Shown in pieces: positions 49,537 through 57,201 of a stretch of 60,146 nucleotides of DNA. Source of the stretch: Oligoflexia bacterium (GTDB taxonomy: Bacteria; Bdellovibrionota; Bdellovibrionia; JABDDW01); the NCBI GenBank assembly GCA_034439615.1, contig JAWXAT010000005.1, positions 1-60,146 on the forward strand. Direction: 5' to 3'. The position numbers and the translations under genes are program-made. The notes beneath the pieces were generated by a model. That model was given only the letters and a program-made list of their open reading frames with translations. It was not told the origin of the DNA and ran no database searches. How positions within the stretch are numbered: position 1 is the stretch's first letter; every line of letters begins with the position of its first letter.

Positions 49537-49811
49537 AAAACTATTCCTTTTTGTTTCGCTAACTTTTGTTTCAACATTGGAAACATCTTGCGACGATCAA
49601 ACCCGCCTGGGTTCTGGATTTCAAGCTCATCCATCATGCGGTGAACTTCTTGTACCAGATCATCTTCTCGCTTAAAGTCTAGGTTCACAAGTTCAATTGC
49701 CCGAGCAATAACTTCTTTCTCAGATTTTTTAAATTCAATGAGTTCTCGCTCTTTGAGTTTATCAATCACGTTATGAACTAAACGATCAATTTGTGTAGGA
49801 TGTAGTTTCAT
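49533..49811 (-). CDS. DUF507 family protein (first of a tandem pair)
   Basis: This 92-residue helical protein has the family pattern KLHPTQIDRLVHNVIDKLKERELIEF, then EVIARAIELVNLDFKREDDLVQEVHRMMDELE, and a Lys-rich end. It is homologous to the following gene by layout: helix, 'EVI.RA...', helix. It is divergent from the PBP1b-like gene with a 30-bp gap, so their promoters must overlap or lie within the genes. The function is unknown. Confidence 0.85.
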   Translation of the reverse strand: MKLHPTQIDRLVHNVIDKLKERELIEFKKSEKEVIARAIELVNLDFKREDDLVQEVHRMMDELEIQNPGGFDRRKMFPMLKQKLAKQKGIVL

Positions 49812-49841
49812 CGAAATTGACTAAATGCCCACAACCCTTCA

Positions 49842-52196
49842 ATGTCAAGAGAGATGGTAAAAAAACGTTGGGCTATTATTCTCATTATCACTTCTATTAG
49901 TTTGCTCGCTCTCGGAGCCTTTGGCCTTGTAATATGGGGAACAAGGTTAAATACGACTATTAAAGACAGACTTGCAGGTAAACGTTGGGCAGCACCTACT
50001 GAATTTTACGCAGCGCCGGAACGTTTTCTTAAGGGCCAATCTCAGATTTCAAAAACACTTTCCAGTACACTCGAGCGCCTTGAGTACCAAAATATTTTAG
50101 TAGAAAAAAAACTGACCCCAGGGGATTTCACCAAATGGACTCCAGAAATTTGTAAGCAAAAAGTTCAAGCTGGTATTCCGGATGACACGGTTACATGTTG
50201 GGCTATTAAACCACGACAACGCAGCGGTGGCGCACCACCGACTAATACACAAATTGCTACTGAACGTGCTCTGCAAGTTTTAGCTGTAAACGCTGAAGAT
50301 GTGATTGTGGAAGTTTACGAAGGTGAGCCCCCTCAAACTGCTGCTGTTATAGAATTAGAACCAGAACTTTTTGCACAATTTTATGGCGGTCAACCTGTAC
50401 TCAGGCAAATTGTTTCACTAGGTGATGTACCACCGCACCTGCTTAATGCGGTTTTAGCTATTGAAGACAGTGCCTTTCTCACCCATCGAGGTGTGAGTTG
50501 GTCTGGTATGTTAAGAGCCGCTTTTAGAAATATAATGAAAAGGCATGTTGCTGAGGGCGGAAGCACCATCACACAACAACTCATTAAAAATTATTTTTTA
50601 ACACCAGAGAGAACTTTTAAACGAAAAATTACAGAAATTCTAATGGCACTGCTTTTAGAATCGCAATTCACTAAAGATGATATTTTAGAAACCTATATTA
50701 ATGAAGTGTATCTAGGTCAAACAGGTCCGTTTGAAATTCACGGAGTTGGAGTTGCAGCAAAAAACTTTTTTAACAAACGTGTTGGTGAACTTTCCATTGG
50801 CGAGAGTGCTCTGCTTGCCGGTAGCATTCGAGGCCCCAATACGTATAATCCGTTTAAGCATGCTGTAAAGTCTCAAGCACGTCGCAATGTGGTGCTTAAA
50901 CGCATGCGTGAGTTAGAATTAATTAGTGCTGAAGAATATGAATTGGCACTTAATGAAACTTTACCCATTGAGAAAAAACAATTGCTGCGCGATTTAGCGC
51001 CATTTTTTATCGACTCGGTGAAATTCCAACTTCAAAAGCTAAAACTTTCAGATCTTGAGGGTTTGCAAGTTTACACCACATTAAATTTACGCGCACAACA
51101 AGCAGCAACGGCATCAGTAACAGAGGGCTTAGCGCAAATCGAAAAACAATATGCCAGCATTCAAAAAACTGAAAAATCTAAAAATATAAAATTACAAGCA
51201 GTCCTTATTTCAGCTGATCCTACAAATGGTTTTGTTGAAGCTGTTGTGGGGGGGCGTGCGTATAATGAAACCCAATTAAATCGCGCTGTAAATAGCCAAC
51301 GTCAAGTTGGAAGTATTTTTAAACCCTTTGTTTTTTTAGCGGCGTTTTCGAGTAACGACCAAAATGGGTCACCCTACACTCCACTCACTCAAATACTAGA
51401 TGAACCATTCACTATAAAATATGACAAACAAAGTTGGACCCCTCAAAATTATAAGAATGAATATGAAGGAAATATTCCGCTTTATCGCGCACTCGAAGGA
51501 AGTCTTAATGCTTCAACGAGTAAAATTGCACTTCAAGTTGGAATTCCAAAAGTTATAGATGTGGCAAGACGTGCAGGTATTGATACGTCACTTCAAGCAG
51601 TTCCAAGTATAGCACTTGGGAGTGCGGGGTTAACACCCCTTGAAGTTTTGCAATCATATTGCACTCTCGCAAGACGCGGTGAACTGAATCCGTTGACATT
51701 TATTTACGTTGTTATGAATGCCACGGGCGATATTTTATACGAATTTAAACCTGCACGTTCACAATCCCTTGACCCCATTGAAGTCAGGCAAACTGTTTCA
51801 CTGATGGAAGGGGTGTTTTTACGAGGAACAGGGCGCGGAATTCCCGCACAAGGATTCACTCACCCGGCAGCAGGAAAAACTGGAACCACATCAGATACAA
51901 AAGATGTTTGGTTTGGCGGATTCACACCACTTCACGCAGCCGTTGTGTGGGTTGGTTTTGATCAGCCCACACCTACTGGTTTGACAGGTGCCACTGGGGC
52001 AATTCCCCTCTGGACTCAATACATGAAAACTTATGCATCACGATATCCACCCGTTGATTTTGCCATTCCTGAAGGTGCGAGTATTGTGGCGTTTGATCCG
52101 GCCAGTGGAATGTTGGCTAAGCCTACGTGTGCTGTTCAAGTGAGGCATGTTTTTAAAAACGGAACTGCCCCAAGTTCTGAGTGTTGGTTGCATTAA
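49842..52196 (+). CDS. Bifunctional penicillin-binding protein, PBP1b-like
   Basis: This 784-residue class A PBP polymerises and cross-links peptidoglycan. One membrane helix (residues about 10-33) is followed by a UB2H-like domain (about 45-100, WAAPTEFYAAPE) as in PBP1b. The glycosyltransferase domain has catalytic Glu in LAIEDSAFLTHRG (E208), EGGSTITQQLIKN and RKITEILMALLLE. The transpeptidase has SxxK (S491-IFK), SLN in EGSLNAS and KTGTT near residue 680. ATG 49842 and ATG 49854 are both possible starts; neither has a well-spaced SD. Confidence 0.93.
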   Translation: MSREMVKKRWAIILIITSISLLALGAFGLVIWGTRLNTTIKDRLAGKRWAAPTEFYAAPERFLKGQSQISKTLSSTLERLEYQNILVEKKLTPGDFTKWTPEICKQKVQAGIPDDTVTCWAIKPRQRSGGAPPTNTQIATERALQVLAVNAEDVIVEVYEGEPPQTAAVIELEPELFAQFYGGQPVLRQIVSLGDVPPHLLNAVLAIEDSAFLTHRGVSWSGMLRAAFRNIMKRHVAEGGSTITQQLIKNYFLTPERTFKRKITEILMALLLESQFTKDDILETYINEVYLGQTGPFEIHGVGVAAKNFFNKRVGELSIGESALLAGSIRGPNTYNPFKHAVKSQARRNVVLKRMRELELISAEEYELALNETLPIEKKQLLRDLAPFFIDSVKFQLQKLKLSDLEGLQVYTTLNLRAQQAATASVTEGLAQIEKQYASIQKTEKSKNIKLQAVLISADPTNGFVEAVVGGRAYNETQLNRAVNSQRQVGSIFKPFVFLAAFSSNDQNGSPYTPLTQILDEPFTIKYDKQSWTPQNYKNEYEGNIPLYRALEGSLNASTSKIALQVGIPKVIDVARRAGIDTSLQAVPSIALGSAGLTPLEVLQSYCTLARRGELNPLTFIYVVMNATGDILYEFKPARSQSLDPIEVRQTVSLMEGVFLRGTGRGIPAQGFTHPAAGKTGTTSDTKDVWFGGFTPLHAAVVWVGFDQPTPTGLTGATGAIPLWTQYMKTYASRYPPVDFAIPEGASIVAFDPASGMLAKPTCAVQVRHVFKNGTAPSSECWLH

Positions 52197-52371
52197 TTTT
52201 AATCACTACCACATCTGACCAAGCTGGTGACATTGTGACACTCCACGTCCAAATCGGCTCTGAATTATAAAAATCACTCCACGCTAAACCATTGAAATTA
52301 CTGACCCAGGACAAAATGCACCATGGCTTTGATCTTGCTTAGAATACTCTGTTGGCGTTGTTACAAAACAT

Positions 52372-54222
52372 ATGAATCAAAGGCGATCGGTAGTGGCATT
52401 CGTAGTTCGTTGGAAGTATTTCTACCCCCTCTTAAGACTCTTGGGAGCCGTGGGCATCGCTTTAGTTTTGCTCCGCTTTCACTTTCATTATTTAGAAGGA
52501 GCACTTTACGATGCTCGCGTTAGATTTAGCCCCTCACCTTCTATCACCGGACAAGTCGTAACAATCGCAATTGATCCAAAAACCGTTTCAACATTTCAAG
52601 GTGAACCAGATACCAAAGACAACATCAGTTTACTTGAACAATTAAAAACAGAAAGCCCACAAGCAATCGTTTACATGGCCGACCCCACTCAATGGGTTGG
52701 GAGTATGCCCGAAAAAACAAAGTTCGCACTTACAGCCGCACAAATTCTCAATTTCTTTTTCACCACAGAACAAATTGCACCCGTTGGAAAATACACACAA
52801 CAAAGACTGGCAAAGCCTTTTGACAATCTCTCGCTCTCGCCCGCACCAATTACTCGCGATAATATTACGTTTGCGGGAGATAAAGTCACCAGACGTGTAC
52901 TCTTAGCTTTTGAAGGCCAATTGGTTTTACAGCCTATTTTAGCTAACCTTCATAATCAGATTGTTCACCCCGCAGCTTATCGCGGGAGTTTTGAATCAGA
53001 AGGAAGTATTTTTAATTATATCCGCTATCGCCCCACTGGAACATACAAAGCACTGAGCTTTGTCGATGTGAAAGATGGAAGATTTCCGAAGGGCTATTTT
53101 AATAATAAAATTGTACTCATCGGTCGCGACACACAACTTGATACTGACGATTACATTCTCACACCGCACTCCCGATACCCGCTTGCGATGTCACGGCTTG
53201 AAGCACAAGCAAATATTATTGATACACTAATCGAAAATAATGGTGTTGCCCGCGCACCAACTACGGTTGATATCATTTTGTCAATTCTTGTGGCTTATTT
53301 GACGGTGCTTATTGTTTGGGGAGCTAGCCCCATTGCTGGAATTGCGCTCTTGTTTTTACAAGCTTTTGTATTTTGCATATTTGCATACTCACTCTTTGCT
53401 GTCTTTGGATTATGGATCGACATGATTCATCCGTTGATGGCGATTTTTGTTTCTTACTATTTCTTTATTCCCTATCGACTTATCAAAGAAAATAAAAAGA
53501 GCTGGGAGTATTATCAAAAAAATAGACTTCTCACCCAAGTTGAAGAACTCAAAACTAATTTTCTCTCTATGATGAGTCATGATTTAAAAACTCCCATTGC
53601 GCGCATTCAAGGAATGGCCGAAATGGCTCTCAACGATAAGAAAAATCTTTCTCAAGAACAGAATCAAGCGCTAAAGACCATCATGCGCTCAAGTGAAGAG
53701 CTCGGCAATTTCATTGGCAGCATTTTAGATTTAAGCCGCATTGAAAGCAAAGAAGTGAAACTTCAAAAAACAAGTCGTGACATTAACTCAGTGGTAAAAG
53801 AGACCATTAAAAAATATGACTTCAATGCTCGCCAAAAAAACATCACTCTAAAAACTGAATTAGAACCACTTTTTAGCCTCAAAGTTGACGTAGATCTTAT
53901 TCGTCAGGTTTTTAGTAATCTTATAGAAAACGCCATTAAGTATAGCCCTGAGAATTCTATTATTAAGATTTCATCAAAAGAAGAGAACGGCCAAATCTTA
54001 GTGCGTGTAACTGATGAAGGCCCCGGTATTGACCAAGATGATGTGGACAATATCTTTCTTAAATTTTATAGAAGTAAGGCCGCAAAAGCGTCTCCTATTA
54101 AGGGGTCGGGTTTGGGACTTTACTTAGCAAAGTATTTTATCGAACTTCATAACGGAACAATAAACGTGGAATCTCAACCAATGAAGGGATCCACATTTAC
54201 AGTGCAATTGCCGCTGGTATAA
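52372..54222 (+). CDS. CHASE2-domain sensor histidine kinase
   Basis: This 616-residue membrane kinase has helix 1 (residues about 17-36), an extracytoplasmic CHASE2 sensor (about 40-295, beginning LEGALYDARVRF with VVTIAIDPKTV and FNNKIVLIGRDTQLDTDDYILTP), then three helices (about 300-370). HisKA has H403 (LSMMSHDLKTPIARIQG), and the HATPase domain has NLIENAIKYS, DEGPGID and KGSGLGLYLAK. The ligand is unknown. It lies 30 bp before an NtrC-type regulator, its probable partner. No clear SD precedes ATG 52372. Confidence 0.92.
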   Translation: MNQRRSVVAFVVRWKYFYPLLRLLGAVGIALVLLRFHFHYLEGALYDARVRFSPSPSITGQVVTIAIDPKTVSTFQGEPDTKDNISLLEQLKTESPQAIVYMADPTQWVGSMPEKTKFALTAAQILNFFFTTEQIAPVGKYTQQRLAKPFDNLSLSPAPITRDNITFAGDKVTRRVLLAFEGQLVLQPILANLHNQIVHPAAYRGSFESEGSIFNYIRYRPTGTYKALSFVDVKDGRFPKGYFNNKIVLIGRDTQLDTDDYILTPHSRYPLAMSRLEAQANIIDTLIENNGVARAPTTVDIILSILVAYLTVLIVWGASPIAGIALLFLQAFVFCIFAYSLFAVFGLWIDMIHPLMAIFVSYYFFIPYRLIKENKKSWEYYQKNRLLTQVEELKTNFLSMMSHDLKTPIARIQGMAEMALNDKKNLSQEQNQALKTIMRSSEELGNFIGSILDLSRIESKEVKLQKTSRDINSVVKETIKKYDFNARQKNITLKTELEPLFSLKVDVDLIRQVFSNLIENAIKYSPENSIIKISSKEENGQILVRVTDEGPGIDQDDVDNIFLKFYRSKAAKASPIKGSGLGLYLAKYFIELHNGTINVESQPMKGSTFTVQLPLV

Positions 54223-54252
54223 GCGGCCAATGCTAATTAAGGGAGCAAACGA

Positions 54253-55671
54253 ATGCTAAAAGTACTTGTAGTAGATGATGATCAAGGGCTCAGAACTTCA
54301 GTGCGAGCAGCACTTTCTTCAGCAAACAAGTTTGAAATCGACGAAGCCGCTGACGGACTCGAAGCTGTCACCAAGGTTCGTGCCGGTGGAGTGAGCCTTG
54401 TAATTCTCGATGTTGACATGCCAAATCTTGGTGGGATGGACGCTCTCAAACTGATCAAAGAATTTAACCCTGGGATCATCGTTATTGTTCTCACGGCCTA
54501 CAGTAATATCGAAGACGCCGTTCGTGCCGTAAAAGAAGGTGCGTACAACTACATCGCAAAACCCGTTAAACAAACCGACATCATTGAAATGATCGACAAA
54601 GCAATGGCTGCTCATGATCTCATTGAAAAAGTGGCTTCAAGTTCTCCTATTTTGACACTAGAAGGTGGCCGAAAATTTGTGGGCACGAGTCGTGAAATGC
54701 AAAAAGTTTTTAATATCATTCATAAACTCTCAAAAGTGAACACTCCCGTTCTCGTACGTGGTGAATCAGGTACAGGCAAAGAACTTGTTGCTCGAGCCAT
54801 CCATTTTAACGGCTCACGCAAAGACGAAAAATTTGTTGCGATTAATTGTTCTGCTATTCCAGAGAATCTTTTTGAAAGTGAACTCTTTGGTCATGAAAAA
54901 GGGTCTTTCACAGGGGCTGATCAACGAAAAATCGGCAAATTTCAATATGCAGAAGGTGGAACTCTCTTTTTAGATGAAGTAGGAGATCTCTCACCCAATA
55001 TGCAAGTGAAGCTCTTACGTGTTTTACAAGAAAAGAAGTTCACCCCTGTCGGGTCAAACCGTGAAATTGAATCAGATGTGCGCATCATTGCAGCTACAAA
55101 CAGAAATCTTGATGAAATGATTAAATCAGGTCAATTCAGAGAAGACTTGTTTTACAGATTAAATGTTATTCCGGTTGTTCTTCCGCCCTTGAAAGATCGC
55201 AAAGACGATATTGATCGCCTGCTTACTTTGTTTATCAGCAAGTTTAATAAGAGCCACGCTAAAGAAATCACAGGTGTCACACCTGATGCCGTCACAGCGC
55301 TTAAAAAATATGAATGGCCTGGTAATATTCGTGAATTAGAGAATGTCATCGAACATGCTTTTATTATTGAAGGTAGTAATTGGATTACACTCACAAGTTT
55401 GCCTGAGAAAATCACAGGTGAAATAACAGAGGGCAGCGATTCTTATGATACCCAAGCTCTGATTAAGTCTTCAGAGGGTATTACCCAAGAGATTTTTGAT
55501 TTTAATCGACAAAAAGAAATGTTTGAAAAAGAATTTATCATCAAAGCTTTGAAAGCATTTAAAGGACGAATTAATCAAACAGCTCTGCACGCAAATATTC
55601 CAAAAAAGACACTCTTACGTAAAATTGAAAAATACGGAATTATTGCTAAGGAGTATTCAGAAAAAATCTAA
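54253..55671 (+). CDS. NtrC-family sigma-54-dependent response regulator
   Basis: This 472-residue regulator has a receiver domain (residues 1-120, phospho-acceptor D53, with LTAYSN and IAKPVK). The AAA+ domain has Walker A GESGTGKE, the sigma-54 loop reading GSFTGA instead of the usual GAFTGA, and GTLFLDEVGDLSPNMQVKLLRVLQE. A C-terminal Fis-type helix-turn-helix follows (ALHANIPKKTLLRKIEKYGI). It activates sigma-54 promoters when phosphorylated, probably by the kinase encoded just upstream. The window's one sigma-54 promoter (fliL) is a candidate but unproven target. AGGGAG precedes the ATG. Confidence 0.94.
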   Translation: MLKVLVVDDDQGLRTSVRAALSSANKFEIDEAADGLEAVTKVRAGGVSLVILDVDMPNLGGMDALKLIKEFNPGIIVIVLTAYSNIEDAVRAVKEGAYNYIAKPVKQTDIIEMIDKAMAAHDLIEKVASSSPILTLEGGRKFVGTSREMQKVFNIIHKLSKVNTPVLVRGESGTGKELVARAIHFNGSRKDEKFVAINCSAIPENLFESELFGHEKGSFTGADQRKIGKFQYAEGGTLFLDEVGDLSPNMQVKLLRVLQEKKFTPVGSNREIESDVRIIAATNRNLDEMIKSGQFREDLFYRLNVIPVVLPPLKDRKDDIDRLLTLFISKFNKSHAKEITGVTPDAVTALKKYEWPGNIRELENVIEHAFIIEGSNWITLTSLPEKITGEITEGSDSYDTQALIKSSEGITQEIFDFNRQKEMFEKEFIIKALKAFKGRINQTALHANIPKKTLLRKIEKYGIIAKEYSEKI

Positions 55672-55851
55672 ATCAAGCGTCAAGCTTTTTCGTAATACTG
55701 AAAGATAAAACTACATAATGATCTGTTGCATGCATGAGCAAAGACATTATTCGTACAATTTCTTTAAGTTCAAACTGTTTCAGACTTGCCCCCATTGCAA
55801 TGTTCAGGTTAAAAATACCTTCCATTTCAAATAAACAGGGGAGTTCTGTTT

Positions 55852-56364
55852 TTGATTCCACAGGCTTTTACAACTCGCGATATGAGTGAGGCATACAAAT
55901 GGCTTCAGAGTCTTCCGCCGACTATTCGAGAAGAAATGAAATCCATGGAACAAGTCGTATCGCTTTATCTGCGCGCCAAGAGATTTGGCGGATCTGTACC
56001 CACCACAGATGAATTGAATCAAGCGCCCAAATTTCATACTGAAACAGAAGCCCCAAAGAGCAGTCAAGATTTTCAAAAAGCACTCAAAGGTTTAAAACAT
56101 GAATTAGAACAATTTGATTTTGCGCCCTCGCCACAACCGCCACAAGCTCAAGCTCCGGCGAATACACAGACCAGCAATGAATCAGCTGAACCTCCACTAC
56201 CACCACAATCAACGCCCAATATACTCTCAAGCCTCAGACTTGACCCCAAGAGCCGCCAGATTGTGAATGAAGTCAGAGAGAGCTTAAATTTAAGCTCTGA
56301 TATGGAAGTCATTCGCATGAGCCTTGTACTTGCGCACAAAAAACTCAAAGATCTGTCGTCATAA
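55852..56364 (+). CDS. Proline-rich protein with possible ribbon-helix-helix-like C-terminus
   Basis: This 170-residue protein is not recognised. It starts at TTG 55852, with AGGGGAG 9 bases upstream. The N-terminal helical part (FTTRDMSEAYKWLQSLPPTIREEMKSMEQVVSLYLRAKRFG) is followed by a Pro/Gln-rich linker (residues about 95-125). A short C-terminal region (SRQIVNEVRESLNLSSDMEVIRMSLVLAHKKL) could be a ribbon-helix-helix or small helical interaction domain. No signal peptide is seen. It follows the NtrC-type gene by 180 bp. Confidence 0.65.
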   Translation: MIPQAFTTRDMSEAYKWLQSLPPTIREEMKSMEQVVSLYLRAKRFGGSVPTTDELNQAPKFHTETEAPKSSQDFQKALKGLKHELEQFDFAPSPQPPQAQAPANTQTSNESAEPPLPPQSTPNILSSLRLDPKSRQIVNEVRESLNLSSDMEVIRMSLVLAHKKLKDLSS

Positions 56365-56385
56365 CCAAAATAGGGCTTTCTAGGC

Positions 56386-57084
56386 ATGCGGGTTGCATTG
56401 TTTATTCTTATGCACAAACGAACTTTATTTTTAGCTGCATTAGTATTGGTTTTGGCAGCCCTTTTGGCCCCAATACCACAAGCCCAGGCAGGCGGTATTT
56501 CAACCTCATGCTTTAAATTACTTCACAAAACTTTGAACTTTATTGAAGATAGTTTGTTTCCTGTTAAGTCCACATTACCAGAATATATTCCCGACCCTTC
56601 AATCACACATGTTGATCCAACTCTTATTGGTCAAAATTACCATGAAACAAAATATAATTTTAAAGTTAAAAGTTTAGAACCCGGCTTTGGCCCTCATGAT
56701 GCTGACTATATTCATGATCCTTGGCACCAATCTGTGAATCGAATTTACCCCGTGAATGGTCGGTTTTATACTTCGAGAGGAATGTTACCCGAAGGTGCAT
56801 TTCCAGAAAAATATTTAGATTATGTAATGACTGAAAAAGGTGATTTTTACGCCGCTTTTCAACATACGGGTTCAACCGTGATTCGCCACTCCTCATATCT
56901 TGCGGGAGCACCCGTTGCAGGTGCTGGGCAGATTAAATTTCATGGGGGCATTCCCGTTTACGTAAACAACAATAGTGGGCATTACAAACCCGACACGGTT
57001 TTTCTTAAACAAGTTTTATTAAGACTTCAAGAACTCGGATTTGATCTAAGTCAAATTGTTGTAAATGTAACGCCACACCCCTAG
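56386..57084 (+). CDS. Secreted protein with SGHY motif
   Basis: This 232-residue protein has a signal peptide; HKRTLFLAALVLVLAALLAPIPQAQA gives a clean core, so ATG 56410 is an alternative to 56386. The C-terminal third contains RHSSYLAGAPVAGAGQIKFHGG, VYVNNNSGHYKPD and a final helix ending LGFDLSQIVVNV. The pattern HSS-x-LAG-x6-G, G-x-P, SGHY-x-P is one I recall from bacterial effector/toxin-like proteins and from plant IQM proteins. The biochemical role is unknown. The middle is rich in His, Asp and aromatics. It precedes ileS by 85 bp and looks monocistronic. Confidence 0.7.
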   Translation: MRVALFILMHKRTLFLAALVLVLAALLAPIPQAQAGGISTSCFKLLHKTLNFIEDSLFPVKSTLPEYIPDPSITHVDPTLIGQNYHETKYNFKVKSLEPGFGPHDADYIHDPWHQSVNRIYPVNGRFYTSRGMLPEGAFPEKYLDYVMTEKGDFYAAFQHTGSTVIRHSSYLAGAPVAGAGQIKFHGGIPVYVNNNSGHYKPDTVFLKQVLLRLQELGFDLSQIVVNVTPHP

Positions 57085-57095
57085 CAAAGGCCCCT

Positions 57096-57124
57096 TTGAC
57101 ATGCCAACCGATTTACACTAATCT
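57096..57124 (+). promoter_or_regulatory. Sigma-70 promoter of ileS-lspA
   Basis: TTGACA (57096-57101) and TAATCT (57119-57124) are exactly 17 bp apart, about 78 bp before the chosen ileS start. Confidence 0.7.
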
Positions 57125-57201
57125 GAACCCCAACTTAGCACTATTTTTCTTATCGTGAAAAAGCCACTTTGACCAAAACCATGGGTCTTAAAAGGTATTG
57201 T

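Noticed and set aside
55675-55693. AAGC-GTCAA-GCTT followed by TTT after the NtrC-type gene, as a terminator
   Set aside because: The stem is only 4 bp and AT-balanced, too weak to call.
55673-55861. 62-codon minus-strand frame in the gap after the NtrC-type gene
   Set aside because: It has no Shine-Dalgarno sequence at either possible start, overlaps the start of the next gene and has no recognised features. The region more likely holds the promoter of the 170-residue protein gene.
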